Positions 36,107-47,200 of a stretch of DNA of 64,000 bases are shown here, one piece after another. Within the stretch, counting starts at the first letter, position 1. Each line of letters begins with the position of its first letter. Source of the DNA: Gnetum montanum (taxonomy: Eukaryota; Streptophyta; Gnetopsida; Gnetales; Gnetaceae). Below the pieces are notes generated by a model. That model saw nothing but the letters and a program-made list of their open reading frames with translations, did not search any database and had not been told where the DNA came from. The stretch is from assembly GCA_015680685.1 (NCBI GenBank), contig MNCI01033485.1:135374-199373 (forward strand). Reading direction: 5' to 3'. The position numbers and the translations under genes were made by a program.

Positions 36107-38947
36107 ATGGCACCCAAGGGGCGAAGGACCATCACAACCAAGGGACAAGCACCCACACACAGGAAGGGGATAGGAGTGCAACCGCTAGAGCATGCGAAGG
36201 GTTCTCATGCAACTGGGCCCCTCCATGAAGGACTTGACGTGGAATCTATCCATCAGATTCCTAAAGAGGAGATTCCTGGCAAGCAATCGCAAGGGGATGA
36301 AACTCTTGGGATAGCACCATGGCTTGAGGTCACTCTGACCCAAGCCTGCCTTGATGCTATCACGCCATGCGAGGTGCAACGGACGGTCCTCCAAGAGCTA
36401 AATTTTGGACCATTCCTCGAGAACACGCCAGAAGAAGTGAGGCTCCAACTGTAGAACTCTCTAATGTGGCCAATCATCACAACCAGTGGTGAATGGTACT
36501 TAGGAGAGACTTATCTCTTCTGGACGAATCGGCAACCAGGGTCTAGAGTAAGAATCAAAGACATTTATGTCTCTTACTTTTCAGAGGTGATAGCGCAGGC
36601 TCTGGGGTTACTCGAGACCAAGGCAGATGTCGTGAAAATCCCAAAGCAGGCTGATCTAGAGGTAAAGGCAGAATGGACCAAACGATGCTATGGGGTAGAG
36701 CGCAAGGAATTCGGCTCTCTAACCATGGCAGAGAGAGTGTACTCAAAGATCGTGTCTTACCACCTGAACCCAACAGTAAGACCAAGTAAAATCATAGCCT
36801 TCTTCACTCATGCATGTGCTGCCTTGAGTGGGAAATTCCCAATGAGTCTTCCACAGCTGCTATTTTTGGAGATTGAAAAGAGGTTCGCTGAGAGCGAATG
36901 TGGAAGATGAGCTCTCCCCTTTCCCTACCTAATCACAAAGTTATGCAAACGGGCAAGGATATCACGGAACTTCAATGATGTAATCCGGCATGCCCTGACT
37001 ACCTTCTGGCGGGAAATGATGAAGGATAGAACTCCTGCCACCACACAGACAGAGGAGGAGTAGCAACCACCTCCACCACCTACACAAACAACGTAGTTGG
37101 GCTTGCAAACCACAGCAGAATACATCTGCAAGATCCAGGAAACGCTCTTGAGCTAGCAAGAGCAATCCAGCAGGATTGGTGCAGGAGAAGACCCTTCGGC
37201 CTATTGCCTTGCCATGAGCCACCTGGAGCACGTGGCTCAATCAATTAACTTGCTTGAAAGGGTAGGGTCGATATTCTCCACTGCCTGAGCACAAGTACCA
37301 ACTAGAACAAATCCAAGCACCTGAGAGGTAATAGTATCAACCCAATAGTTATTCCCTGAAATTTCAGGGAATGCTGCTACCTTCTCGGTACACTTGCAAG
37401 ATGGTGAAGGGGCGATGGTCCTGGTGATGCAGCATCAGGAACAGGAGGTTGCGGTCGAAGTAGTTGCTAACACAATTGCTATAGCTCTCAATGCACCAAC
37501 AACACCTGTACCGAACGTTCATGGACTACAAGATGTACAGGTGTCTATCGGAACTTCGTGTAGCAAGATTGATGCAGCCCAACATGAGGAGTTGTTGGAC
37601 CGACTGGTGTGAATGGGGCAACCGCTTCTAGATGTCTTCAACCTTCCGAACAACATTACTGCAACCCAATCAGAGCTACTCTTGGTAAGGGGCAAGAGTC
37701 TCGTTTTGGAAGGGAAACTTGAAGCTGCTCAAGCCGCTTGTCAATGCTTGGCAATGGAGGTAGCCCAATTAAGAGCTCAACTTGCCGATCCAGCCATCCT
37801 TGACCGTGAAATCACCAAGGATGAAGCTTTTCAATAGCTTCAACTTAAACTTTAGGTCGTCGAGGATGTGCGAGAGATGGCGATCTTCAACAAGTCCTTG
37901 GCAAACGTCCAAGCATATCACTTAGACAAGGACTTGGCAGAGGTTTGCTAGGAGAACGTGCAATTGACCGTGGAGGTTCATTGCTTGCGCAATGTTGGAG
38001 CAAAGAATGAACACATGAAAAATTTTATCCACTAGCAGCAGGAAGAACTAGCTAGGGTGAATGTTAACGTAAGAAGGTTGGCTGCTGAGAATTGGAATCT
38101 GTCAATGGAGGAAGTTCGGGCATTGGGACAAAAGTCTGCAATTGAAATTGCCGCTTGGAAGAATGAGGCCCTACAATTTAAAAACATCAAAAATCATTAC
38201 AGGGACCAAGTGGGATTGTAGAAGGAAGTGAATGAAAAGCATATTCAAGTCGCAAAGGCCAAAATGAACCAAGCGCTCCAGAAGCTCCGAGAGGGAGGCA
38301 ATGTTTGGCAACCTATCTTCGATGGGTTGAACGCCTACAATAAAGTTGAAATCTGCCTAAAAGGGCTGCAGATTGAGGAGATGATATAATACATGGAGCT
38401 TGCCAACCTTCGATATGCAAACCTAGCTATGCTCACAGCTGGGAGACTGTGGTCAGAGTTAGAAAAGTAAGTGGCCACCTCGTATTCCCTATATGAGGGT
38501 GAGTTCTAGGCACATAAGGCAACAAAGTAGAAGCTGAAAATGGTAAACGCAGAACTCGAGGTTCTCCGCACGAGCTTTGAAGGACAACGTACAGTCACAG
38601 AGGACCTGGCCCGAAGAATGAATGACTACCAGTAGCTGCAGGCATCAATCCGAACGTTCGACATCGAACGCAAGCAGTTCGCAGCCTGGTTTGTCAACCT
38701 GAAAGAACTCCTTCTGGTGCTGCCATGCCCTTGGGAAGTTCCAATTTCAACACACATTGGAGAAGCTGCCTAAACAGTGAACGATCCCAGAAGCAAATAA
38801 GAAAAAATGAGGGCTCTCTTGGAGGCCTTCCGGATGCCTCCAGAAGTTGCAGCTGCCGCGGGACAACCGTCATTCATGCCACCACCAACGCATGGGCCAG
38901 AGGCTAGAGAAGGTTCGTCAGAACCACCACCCCTAGGGACGGTGTGA
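36107..38947 (+). pseudogene. Element D accessory gene in env position, 946 codons, with premature stops
   Basis: A single frame runs from ATG (MAPKGRRTITTKGQ) to TGA at 38945-38947 with about twenty stops but no detectable frameshift. Residues about 50-290 look globular. The part reading IVSYHLNPTVRPSKIIAFF, then LPFPYLITKLCKRARI, recalls the 'putative plant transposon protein' domain found in Athila-like elements (recalled, not searched). A Pro/Thr/Gln-rich linker follows, then from about residue 520 to 900 a long heptad-like coiled coil (EGKLEAAQAACQCLAMEVAQ), and a Pro-rich tail (FMPPPTHGPE). No signal peptide or transmembrane helix was seen, so an envelope role is not supported. A and B keep only a stub at this site. 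Confidence 0.7.
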
Positions 38948-39173
38948 TCTTCTCCAACAATTTTGTACATCATCTTACACAGCAGAGGCTTCAGGATCGA
39001 TGAGGTGTTCAATTTTGTCTCTGAACACCATCATTTTTTGTAACTTATACTCCTCTGTAACTCGAGCACTTGGTCAAATTAATGTTATGTCATGTGTGTG
39101 TCATGTTATGTGTGTTGTAAATAAGAATCCATACCTTCCAAATTGTAGAGTAACTCGAGGACGAGTTTTTACT

Positions 39174-39187
39174 CAGTCGTGGGGGTA
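39174..39187 (+). other. Element D polypurine tract
   Basis: CAGTCGTGGGGGTA immediately before the 3' LTR. Confidence 0.8.
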
Positions 39188-40065
39188 TGATGAAGTGTCA
39201 TTAGTTGATGCATCGACTAGGCTGCGTATACGGGGCCGCGTATATGCGGTCGCATTGATGTGGCCTCCTTTACGCGGAGCCTATCTCAGCCTATAAATAA
39301 GAGGGCCTTCCGCCTCATTTAGGTACCTTTTAGTTAGTTGTAGCAAAGCTCTTGCAGTTTGTTCCCGTAGGAGATAGAATATTTTCCAAGTGCCTATAGC
39401 AGGTGTAAGAAAAGTGATCAGCTCTTTATTCGAGCGTTGATGTATCTGAGCCCATTGGCGTGACGACAATAAAGATGAACTATTCAAGCATTCCTTGCAG
39501 CATTTGGACTTAGCTATTTTATGCATTTAGTAGTTTAATATGTTTATGCTTTGTTAATTACCGGTTAATTACTTAAGTTTCTATTATTGTTATCTTAATC
39601 GCTATCGCTCATTCGTAGTTCATAAAGGCCATAAGTACAACCATCTCGAACGTAAATCAAACACTTGGTAAACCTAGTGACGCTTAATGTCTGGTAACCC
39701 AGAAGTATTAGGAGATGCTCAGAACGTGCTCAGAAGATGGGATTAGATACTTATGCTAGGAATAGTTAGAGTAGAAGCTATGATAATTATAGATTAGACA
39801 ATAGTTTATTCCTTATTCTTCATACCTTAATTAGCCACCAAAAGATAAGTAAAAGCTATAAAAATCATTAGCCTTAATCTCACTTAACCATCGTAAACAG
39901 AACCTCACAAGTGAAATTAGCAGGACAACGACTGTTCTAACCCAAGGTTTCATTGATTAAAGTCTAGTATATGTTAAGTGCTTACAGTCTACGGAATTCG
40001 ACCGAGTCACGTGTGAACACCTGTGATTCGTATGGTTGAGTGTAGGGGTACCTAGCCACTCATCA
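39188..40065 (+). repeat. Element D 3' LTR
   Basis: 878 bp, TGATGAAGTG to CCACTCATCA. TATA box at 39292-39299. It is about 33 bp shorter than the 5' LTR, chiefly in the U3 stretch between the GTATACG motifs and the TATA box. Confidence 0.9.
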
Positions 40066-40940
40066 GTTGATAGGGTAAGAGTTTAACCCCATTAAGCCAT
40101 TGAAGGCCTTGAAAAGGGCTTTGCACTGTAACATCAATGTGCTAATGACTGTGGAGAAAGGAGTAGATCTGGACTAGGCAATTGTTCATTGCAGCCGACT
40201 CCCCATACAAATTGCTAAACTCGACCTCCAAAATCCAATAGCTAGCCAGCCTAAGACAATTCAAGGAGATGACACTTTTTTGAAATAATGAGGTAGCCAC
40301 CTTAGCCTTTGTGATGGCAAGGGGAGCAGGCGACAAAGGTAATCACCATGGACACAATCTAGAGAGGATAGTAGGGTTGATCTTAACATTATTCCAATCA
40401 ATGTAACTATGTAGAATTTGCTAGGCTCTCCAGATGCTTTTGAAAACATGAGAACCTGGAAGAATGATAGTGAGGGGGGAAAAGATCCAATTGACAAAAT
40501 GGATGCCTTTTCAGAAGGGCTTGTTTTTAGGAAATGCTTGATGAAGCCTTAATTGGAGGAGGGTCCCAATGATGTGTGAGGCATCTAAATGCTGAACCAA
40601 CCACTTAGCAACCAGGGTAATTCCCTGCTTATAGAAATTCAAAAGACCTAAGCCACCTTTATTCTTGGGGAGAGTAACAATATTCCAAGCGACTCGATGA
40701 AATCCTTTTTGAGAATCTTTGGAGTACCACATAAAGTCGTGAAATAACCGTTCAAGTTTTTGGTAGGCACCTTAGGAGGGGGCCCAACACGAAGAGTAAT
40801 ACACATGGGTGGACACACATATAGACTTACAAACAAGGTATTTACCCACAAGTGTGAAGGGTTTAGTCTTCCATTTATCAAGTTTCTTTTGAACCTCTAA
40901 AACAGTAAAAGGATCCCCACAATCTTAACGATGTCTTGAT
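40066..40940 (-). pseudogene. LINE-2 upstream half (minus strand), interrupted by element D
   Basis: Minus-strand frames (40881 downwards) give the post-RT region of an L1-type ORF2: VGPPPKVPTKNLNGYFTTL, then MWYSKDSQKGFHRVAWNIV, NKGGLGLLNFYKQGITLVAK and WLVQHLDASH, then WIFSPLTIILPGSHVFKSI, ending at LLPYQL at the edge of D. This is the part that should precede the zf-RVT frame at 27070, so the two make one 5'-truncated LINE. Confidence 0.75.
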
Positions 40941-40949
40941 CCTCGAGCC

Positions 40950-41170
40950 GCTTCCAATTATATGGTTGTAATTGTTGTGAAAATATTCCAATTTAATACT
41001 TGCGATATTTCGGCTTGGGATGCTTGTTCTTTAGGTGTGTTTTGAGGGGGGTGTGGGACCCGAAAAGAAGTTTTATTGAAATTAAAGATGCAACAATTAC
41101 AACAACTTGAATAAGTCATAGGGTTAAAGGAAAGGGATAACCGAGAGCATCGTGAATGACGCTCGGGAAA
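40950..41170 (-). other. LINE 3' tail (minus strand)
   Basis: Shares with 25690-25830 a segment containing AAGAAGTTTTATTGAA, GTCATAGGGTTAA and a GTGGGACCCGAAAAG-like end. On the minus strand it reads CAATAAAACTTCTTTTCGGG, a LINE 3'-end signature. It belongs to a different copy from LINE-2, whose body begins just to the left. Confidence 0.5.
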
Positions 41171-42909
41171 CACCTTAGAACAAAATCGATTGGATGTTGA
41201 ATACGATTGGGTGGCTTACTAACTTAATCCCAAAACAAAATCGAGAAAATTTTTAACCACCAAAAATAAGGGAAGACGGAGATAACGACGTAGCGAAAAT
41301 TTCCGAGCATGACGCATATGTTTGGATTCATGGCATATGATACTCATGCTACGATACCAAAACTAAATGACAACGGAGCAGCGCAAGGTGTTCAACACGA
41401 CGCTGCAAGAGAACTCTTCCTTGTCTGCAAAAGCACTGTTTGTGGGGGCTTACCGAGTGCAATTGGAATTTCTCGAAGTTACCAGGGACGAATTTAGCTG
41501 AACGGCTGGTATACACACCAATTCCTGCGAAATCTTCGGTGTTCTAAACGCTAGTCCCCAGGTTTCATGCTAGGAAAATTTTCCGTAATTTTATTTCTTA
41601 CAAATATTGCTTCCCTTCTACACATTTACAAGAAAAGCGGTGGAGTTGTTGATTACCATGTGCTGTATGTTGTATTAACTTGAAATATTTTCACTGCTTC
41701 TACCGGTAGTTTTGTCTGGTGTAAGTTCGCTTTATTTTTTCGCTTAGATTATTTTTCTTGTAATTTTCTTTTCACTTTTTGTCGACGTATTAACAAATAA
41801 TCTTGTTGGAGCAAACAAGCATTGTTATGAGACGAATTTACCAACTTAATTTTCCTATTGCCAACATTTTTTTCTAACAATCGTAACCGATGATTAGTAC
41901 ATGCACAAAGTGCCCGTCATTTTGATACCCCCAGTATGCAATATATCAATATGCCTATGATTTGGATACGCAAAACATTTCATCTTTGCATAACTAGTCT
42001 TTGATCCAGTTTACATTTATTGTTTGTATAATCGGAACGATTGACAGTATATTCAATGAAACCGCGAAATTATTTTAAATAATTTTCTTTTACCATTGGT
42101 TGAGCTGAACTCCGTGCACAGTAGCATTTTAATCATATAAAAACGAATAAATGAATAGGATTTACTAAAATTTACATCTGCAATATCATTTAAGTTTATA
42201 TTTACAATGATTAGCCAAGGAATGCATACTCCTTTAGATTCTTTTGTTTGCTTTGTAACCAGTTTCATTTTAGGAGCATGCAAGAGCTTTTAAGTTGTAC
42301 CATAAAGTTATTTTTTAATCAGTAATATTTTTCAACTTTTTAAAAACACAATACATGAAGTTGTTTGTAAACATGAAAGCCACAGGCCTTTCAAAAAGTA
42401 GGAATGTTGCCAAGGATAAAATGTTAGTTAAATAAAAAAAGTGCATTGTCTATAACTTAATTGCAAGAACTGAAAGTTTAAAATCTCAACACAATCAATG
42501 ATGTGATGCAAAAACGCAAATGCAAATGCAAATGAGTATATTATAAATTATGAATGGTTAAATTGGCTTCTCTAAAGAATAAAGGAAATCAAAATAGAGA
42601 AGAAAGAAATTTGGCAACAAGATATTGGAAGCCTAAAGCAAGCTTAAGAAGAGAATAATTTTTTTGGGAGGTAACTAACTAATTTAAAGAACAAGCTAGG
42701 AAATTAGAGGGCATAGATACGATTGAAATACACTTCACTTATTAAGCTTCAATATATGTACAAATAAACAAAGAAAAAGAAGAAGCATTACCTTTTGAAG
42801 TGCATTAAATACAAGGATTGGAATTTTTGTAATTAAATAAAATGAAATAGTGAGTTTCTGTATAAGTGTTTTTTCAGAAGAATTTATTACTTATTAAATG
42901 ATGAATTTT
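41171..42909. promoter_or_regulatory. Region upstream of the MORC gene, with a CpG-retaining stretch
   Basis: Around 41130-41560 many CG dinucleotides survive (GATAACGACGTAGCG, CAACACGACGC), unlike the depleted repeats around it. Such retention is expected of an unmethylated promoter or 5' exon. A short open frame (41309-41497) has no recognised domain. 41560-42909 is AT-rich with no coding frame. The first, possibly untranslated, MORC exon may lie here, with a 2.7-kb first intron. Confidence 0.35.
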
Positions 42910-43491
42910 TCAGAAAATTAAGCCAAGAATTTTGATATGTGTTGAAGATGATTGATGGAATCCATTGAGCAGATGCCAGGAAAATGCTAATAGAATTTGT
43001 TTTAAAAGAGAAAATATTAGATTATTGAAAAATGCAGTCAAGATAAATTGTATTTTTTTTATTCTCCTCTTGTCATATATACATAGATTAGAGGTACTTT
43101 TAGAATGACAATTGGTAAAGAATCTACCAGAAACGGTAAGTTGGGCCAAATATAAGGATGTTTTGGTTTTAATAGATGTTATATTTGTCTCCTTATTAGC
43201 TTGGACTGAATCGGCCATTAACTCTATTATATTTTGAACTTTCCCCATCTTAATGTCAAGCAACCAAGTTGCTGATACTCCACAGAGAAACAAAAATATG
43301 CCATCATCAAACCATGGAAAATTTAAAACTATAGTCGAAGTTGCTGAAATCATGGCACAAACAAACAAATCATCAAGAAACAGTGGAGATTTTATGAGTT
43401 TTATTGATGTGAAATCAATAGATTTTGGAGTGAAATCAATAGATTTTGGAGTGAAAATACAAATCAACGAGGAACATAAACAGGGAATCAA
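42910..43491 (-). CDS. Hypothetical 193-residue frame with two hydrophobic stretches
   Basis: Open on the minus strand with no upstream ATG: the first codon of the frame is TTG. A repeated FTPKSID is encoded by an 18-bp tandem duplication (43422-43457). Hydrophobic stretches (DDLFVCAMISATSTIVLNF and DDGIFLFLCGVSATWLLDI) could be membrane helices. I do not recognise the family. The opposite strand also holds an 84-residue frame (43253-43507). It lies upstream of the MORC exons in an AT-rich tract and may be spurious or an exon of an unrecognised gene. Confidence 0.25.
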   Translation of the reverse strand: MIPCLCSSLICIFTPKSIDFTPKSIDFTSIKLIKSPLFLDDLFVCAMISATSTIVLNFPWFDDGIFLFLCGVSATWLLDIKMGKVQNIIELMADSVQANKETNITSIKTKTSLYLAQLTVSGRFFTNCHSKSTSNLCIYDKRRIKKIQFILTAFFNNLIFSLLKQILLAFSWHLLNGFHQSSSTHIKILGLIF

Positions 43492-44244
43492 TGAGAAAAG
43501 ACAATAACCAAATTAACAAATGGAGAAATTGATTATTTCATGGTAAAGGAATGTCATCATTTAATCTGTCAAAAGAATGAGGGAATTGATGGTTGTGCTA
43601 TGAATGAGTGTCATTGTTTAATAGTTTGAAGGAACACTTAAAGAGATGGTTATTGCACAGTATGGGAGAGCTAGCATTCAATGTATAGATAAAGCAACAT
43701 GTAAACATATAAATCAACTAGCATGGGAAATGGCAGGGGAAATCCAAGGAAACAAGTTAAAATTGTGAGTTTTATTAGTTCCTAAAAGATCTTTTATTTT
43801 CTTCCATGGGAAATTTTCTTTTCAGGTTTGTAATAGTGATCCATCTTTCACAACGACATGAGTTCTATAATTAAAAATTTAAAACTGCCTCATAGGGATA
43901 CATGACTTACATTGCGTATTTCTGCCTCATAAAGTTATAAACTTAGCTGTTCAAGCATGTGCTGATATATTTCAAAACCATGTATGCAGACATCTAATTA
44001 AATGCTGTTGATTTCGTTGTTGATCATTTTATCTTATTCAAATCCGATTGTATATCATTCCATGCAGTTTGTTTTTCACTATGAAAGAAACTTCATCTGA
44101 TTTTTGTTGTTTCTTGTTTTGCATATCCTTTAAGAAATAAAAAAGAAAAACTCTACATATTTTTCTTATTTGTTAGAATGCCTGCATGAAAGTATAAATA
44201 CAAGTTAACATTTAACCTTATGACTTATATTCTTCTATTTCTGT

Positions 44245-47200
44245 ATGGCAGAAATGAATTCTTCACAAGTTATAGATTTAATCAGTGATGGAGAGGATGA
44301 TTTGCAAGATCTAGATAGTAAAGATCCAGGATCAAGAACCATCAAACAAGAAAGCGATGAACTGAATGCCAATGAACCTGAATTTACAAAGTCCATACCT
44401 ATGCCGAGTCTAGAGAAAACCCAAAATAGTGCATCACTCTCTAGTCAAAGAAATTCTGTTCCAGCAGCATGCAGTGATTTTCATGCAGGAACCTTAGTGT
44501 CTGGCCAAGCTTCTGCACCACACAGAATATGCAGAGAATTTTGGAAAGCTGGAGATTACAATATTGGCATGACTTCTAAGACAGATACTCAAAGTATTAT
44601 GCCTTTCTTACCTATCTTAAATGTCTTAGAACTGTAGTCAGTTTCAAATATGCTATGCTATTATATTTGGTAAGTTGTTAATTCATTAAAGACTAAGATA
44701 TTATTATTATTATATGGTAATTTTTCAGGTGGAATGAATCATGTCCGTGTGCATCCAAAATTTCTTCACTCAAATGCAACTTCTCATAAATGGGCTCTTG
44801 GAGGTATAGTATTGGATGTTGCTTTTAAAAATACATGTGATTAACAAAGCTTGGTTAATCAATTTGTTTTGGAATGCTCCCTAATATCATTTTTATCTGT
44901 TTGTTTTGACTTAAAGCCATAGCGGAACTACTTGATAATGCAGTTGATGAGGTAAATTTTGTTGTAAATATTTAATTTGGAAATTCCTCTTTCTATGTAT
45001 GCTTATTTTGAATGGTTTTTATATAGCTGCTTCTTCTAACGTAACATTTCCTTAATACTATTTTGCACTCTCTACATTGATGTTTCTTTTTATTTTCTAA
45101 AACACAATACAGATACAAAATGGAGCTACCTTTGTACGTGTGGACAAAATCATAAATCCAAGAGATGGTAGTCCTGCTTTGTTGGTGCAAGGTATTTTTA
45201 ACTTCTTTATCAGGTTACTGATGTTATCTAAGCTTTTTTTCTAAATGCAATATTAATAATGTTGATTATTCATTATTTCAACCAATTATTGTTTGATCTT
45301 TTACAATGTTGAAGATGATGGAGGGGGAATGGATCCTGAGTGTATGCGGAAATGCATGAGCTTGGGCTATTCACATAAGAATACAAAGTCAACAATTGGA
45401 CAGTGTACATGATACTTTTATTAGCAGTGTTTCAGATGATATATATATATATTACATGGAAGAGAACATTGTTAATTGAGTCCTGTTCTGTATTTCTGAT
45501 ATGTTCATTTTTTTCTTAAAAATCAAGATGGAAATGGTTTCAAGACCAGTACAATGAGATTGGGAGCTGATGTTATAGTTTTTAGCCGTTGCAAACGTGG
45601 AAGGTGTGTACCCTTGATGTTTTTTTTAATATTTAATAATATCATGGTGATCATTTTTCATGTGTCATTGAATTCTGAAACAACGTTTGCTTTATTTTTA
45701 CTAAGATCATGTCTAGTCGCTCAAGCATAACAAGAAAGAAAAAAATGCAAAAAGTGCAATATCGAACCTCAATTAAACATTGCCTTTTTTACATGTTAAC
45801 TATTCCTACAATCATTGGTGAGCGTATATCATGAAACATCCTTCAACAACTGGGAAGTCTTGTACTTGCCCAAAGATCTGTTACCTACTTGAAACCACAA
45901 CTACGAACGCTGATGTGTCCCTAGTTTCTTGATGCTGGTTTAATAAATTACTTGCTTGGGGATTGGCACATCGTGACTCAGAAAATGCACAAAATTATTC
46001 TTTAAACATTCTGACTCAGAGACAAGGCATCCTGTGGAGCTCATAAACTAACTTGTGTGGTTTGTTCAAACTTCAAAGAAGAAAAAGTCAATGATTTTTG
46101 TACCATTTACTGATGACTGCCCATGGATAACATGGTTATATGGAAATTCTCTTAAATAAAAAGTACATACAAAATTCAAGGATTTTTACAATTGGTGCAA
46201 GATGAAAAACTTACAAGGATTAAAAATGAGAAAATATACTTGGGATGAGCACAATTTGGTGATTTTTTTTTGTATAACTACAAAATTAACCACAGATATA
46301 CTGCAATGTATTGACCATAGCAGGATGATCTGGTGGGGATGAAGAGTTGCACCATTTTTCTGAACAGGTAAAATGATATTATATTAATAAAATAAGGTTT
46401 GAAGTACAATGAGATGAGTTTTGGGATCTGAACAATCAACCAAGATGATAGGATCAAATTTCTAATGACCTGTTTAAAAATAAAATAGATAATCATCCCA
46501 AAGGACCAATCTAATCGTAACTTCAGAAATAAAAACTTGTGGTGTAATACTCAAAGACTCAGGCAGTCAAGTCCCATTTATATACCATATTCGCTTTCTT
46601 AATTTGATTGCTAGCAAACCATTCCAAAGACTCAGGCAGTCAATTCTTAGGTTTCTTTCTGTCCAAAATTTGAAAGATGATGTGCTAGCAAACCATTCCA
46701 AATTTTATTAATGCACTGAGTTCCATCAAACCAGTTCCAAGTTGCTGCAAGTTCTTGTAAAGGGTTTGGCATAATAGAATGCTAATGTGTAGCTTTTCAA
46801 TTTTTGTTCCAAATATGAGTAATTGTGGGGCAATGCAAAAAGACACGATTAACATTTTCCCAAGCATTCTTACAAATATAACATCTATCAACCATCATCC
46901 ATCCTTGCTTCAATAAATTATCGATTGTTAAAATTTTCTTATGTGCGGCAATTCAAAAATTAAAAAAAAAGGATAAAAAAAGAAAAAGAAAAAGATGCAC
47001 TTTAGGGATTAGACCCACTTTCTTCCAATGAATAGCTTCTTGATCTAATTGACCTGTGTAAAGTACTGTAAGCCTCTGCAACTTTGTATGAATGTTTAAT
47101 TTCCCATAACCAAGCCTTAGTATCTTGAGATTTTAGGTAGTGATTTTTCATGCATACACATGCTTTTTCTAAGTCTTGGTGATATTGTAGAAGCACCAAA

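Larger units (their letters stand above)
27071..40065 (+). mobile_element. Element D: Athila-like Ty3/gypsy retrotransposon with pol and an accessory gene
   Basis: About 13 kb with a 911-bp 5' LTR, tRNA-Asp-type primer site, gag, protease, RT, RNase H, integrase, a 1.8-kb spacer with an internal promoter-like block, a 946-codon accessory frame, a polypurine tract and an 878-bp 3' LTR. The LTRs share their layout and the CATCA end with A and B but have a different U3. No clear target duplication is seen (GTCAG before, GTTGA after). Flanking LINE sequence resumes on both sides, so D interrupted a minus-strand LINE. Frame-preserving stops, rather than indels, are the main damage from the late gag region to the end of the accessory frame. 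Confidence 0.9.

Noticed and set aside
36925-37240. Minus-strand frames with Gly/Cys-rich stretches
   Set aside because: They are antisense shadows of the Pro-rich linker of the accessory gene in element D.
30606-39000. Possible endogenous pararetrovirus or true retrovirus
   Set aside because: The order protease, RT, RNase H, integrase with LTRs and a tRNA-Asp primer site is a Ty3/gypsy retrotransposon. The downstream gene shows no signal peptide or transmembrane segment.
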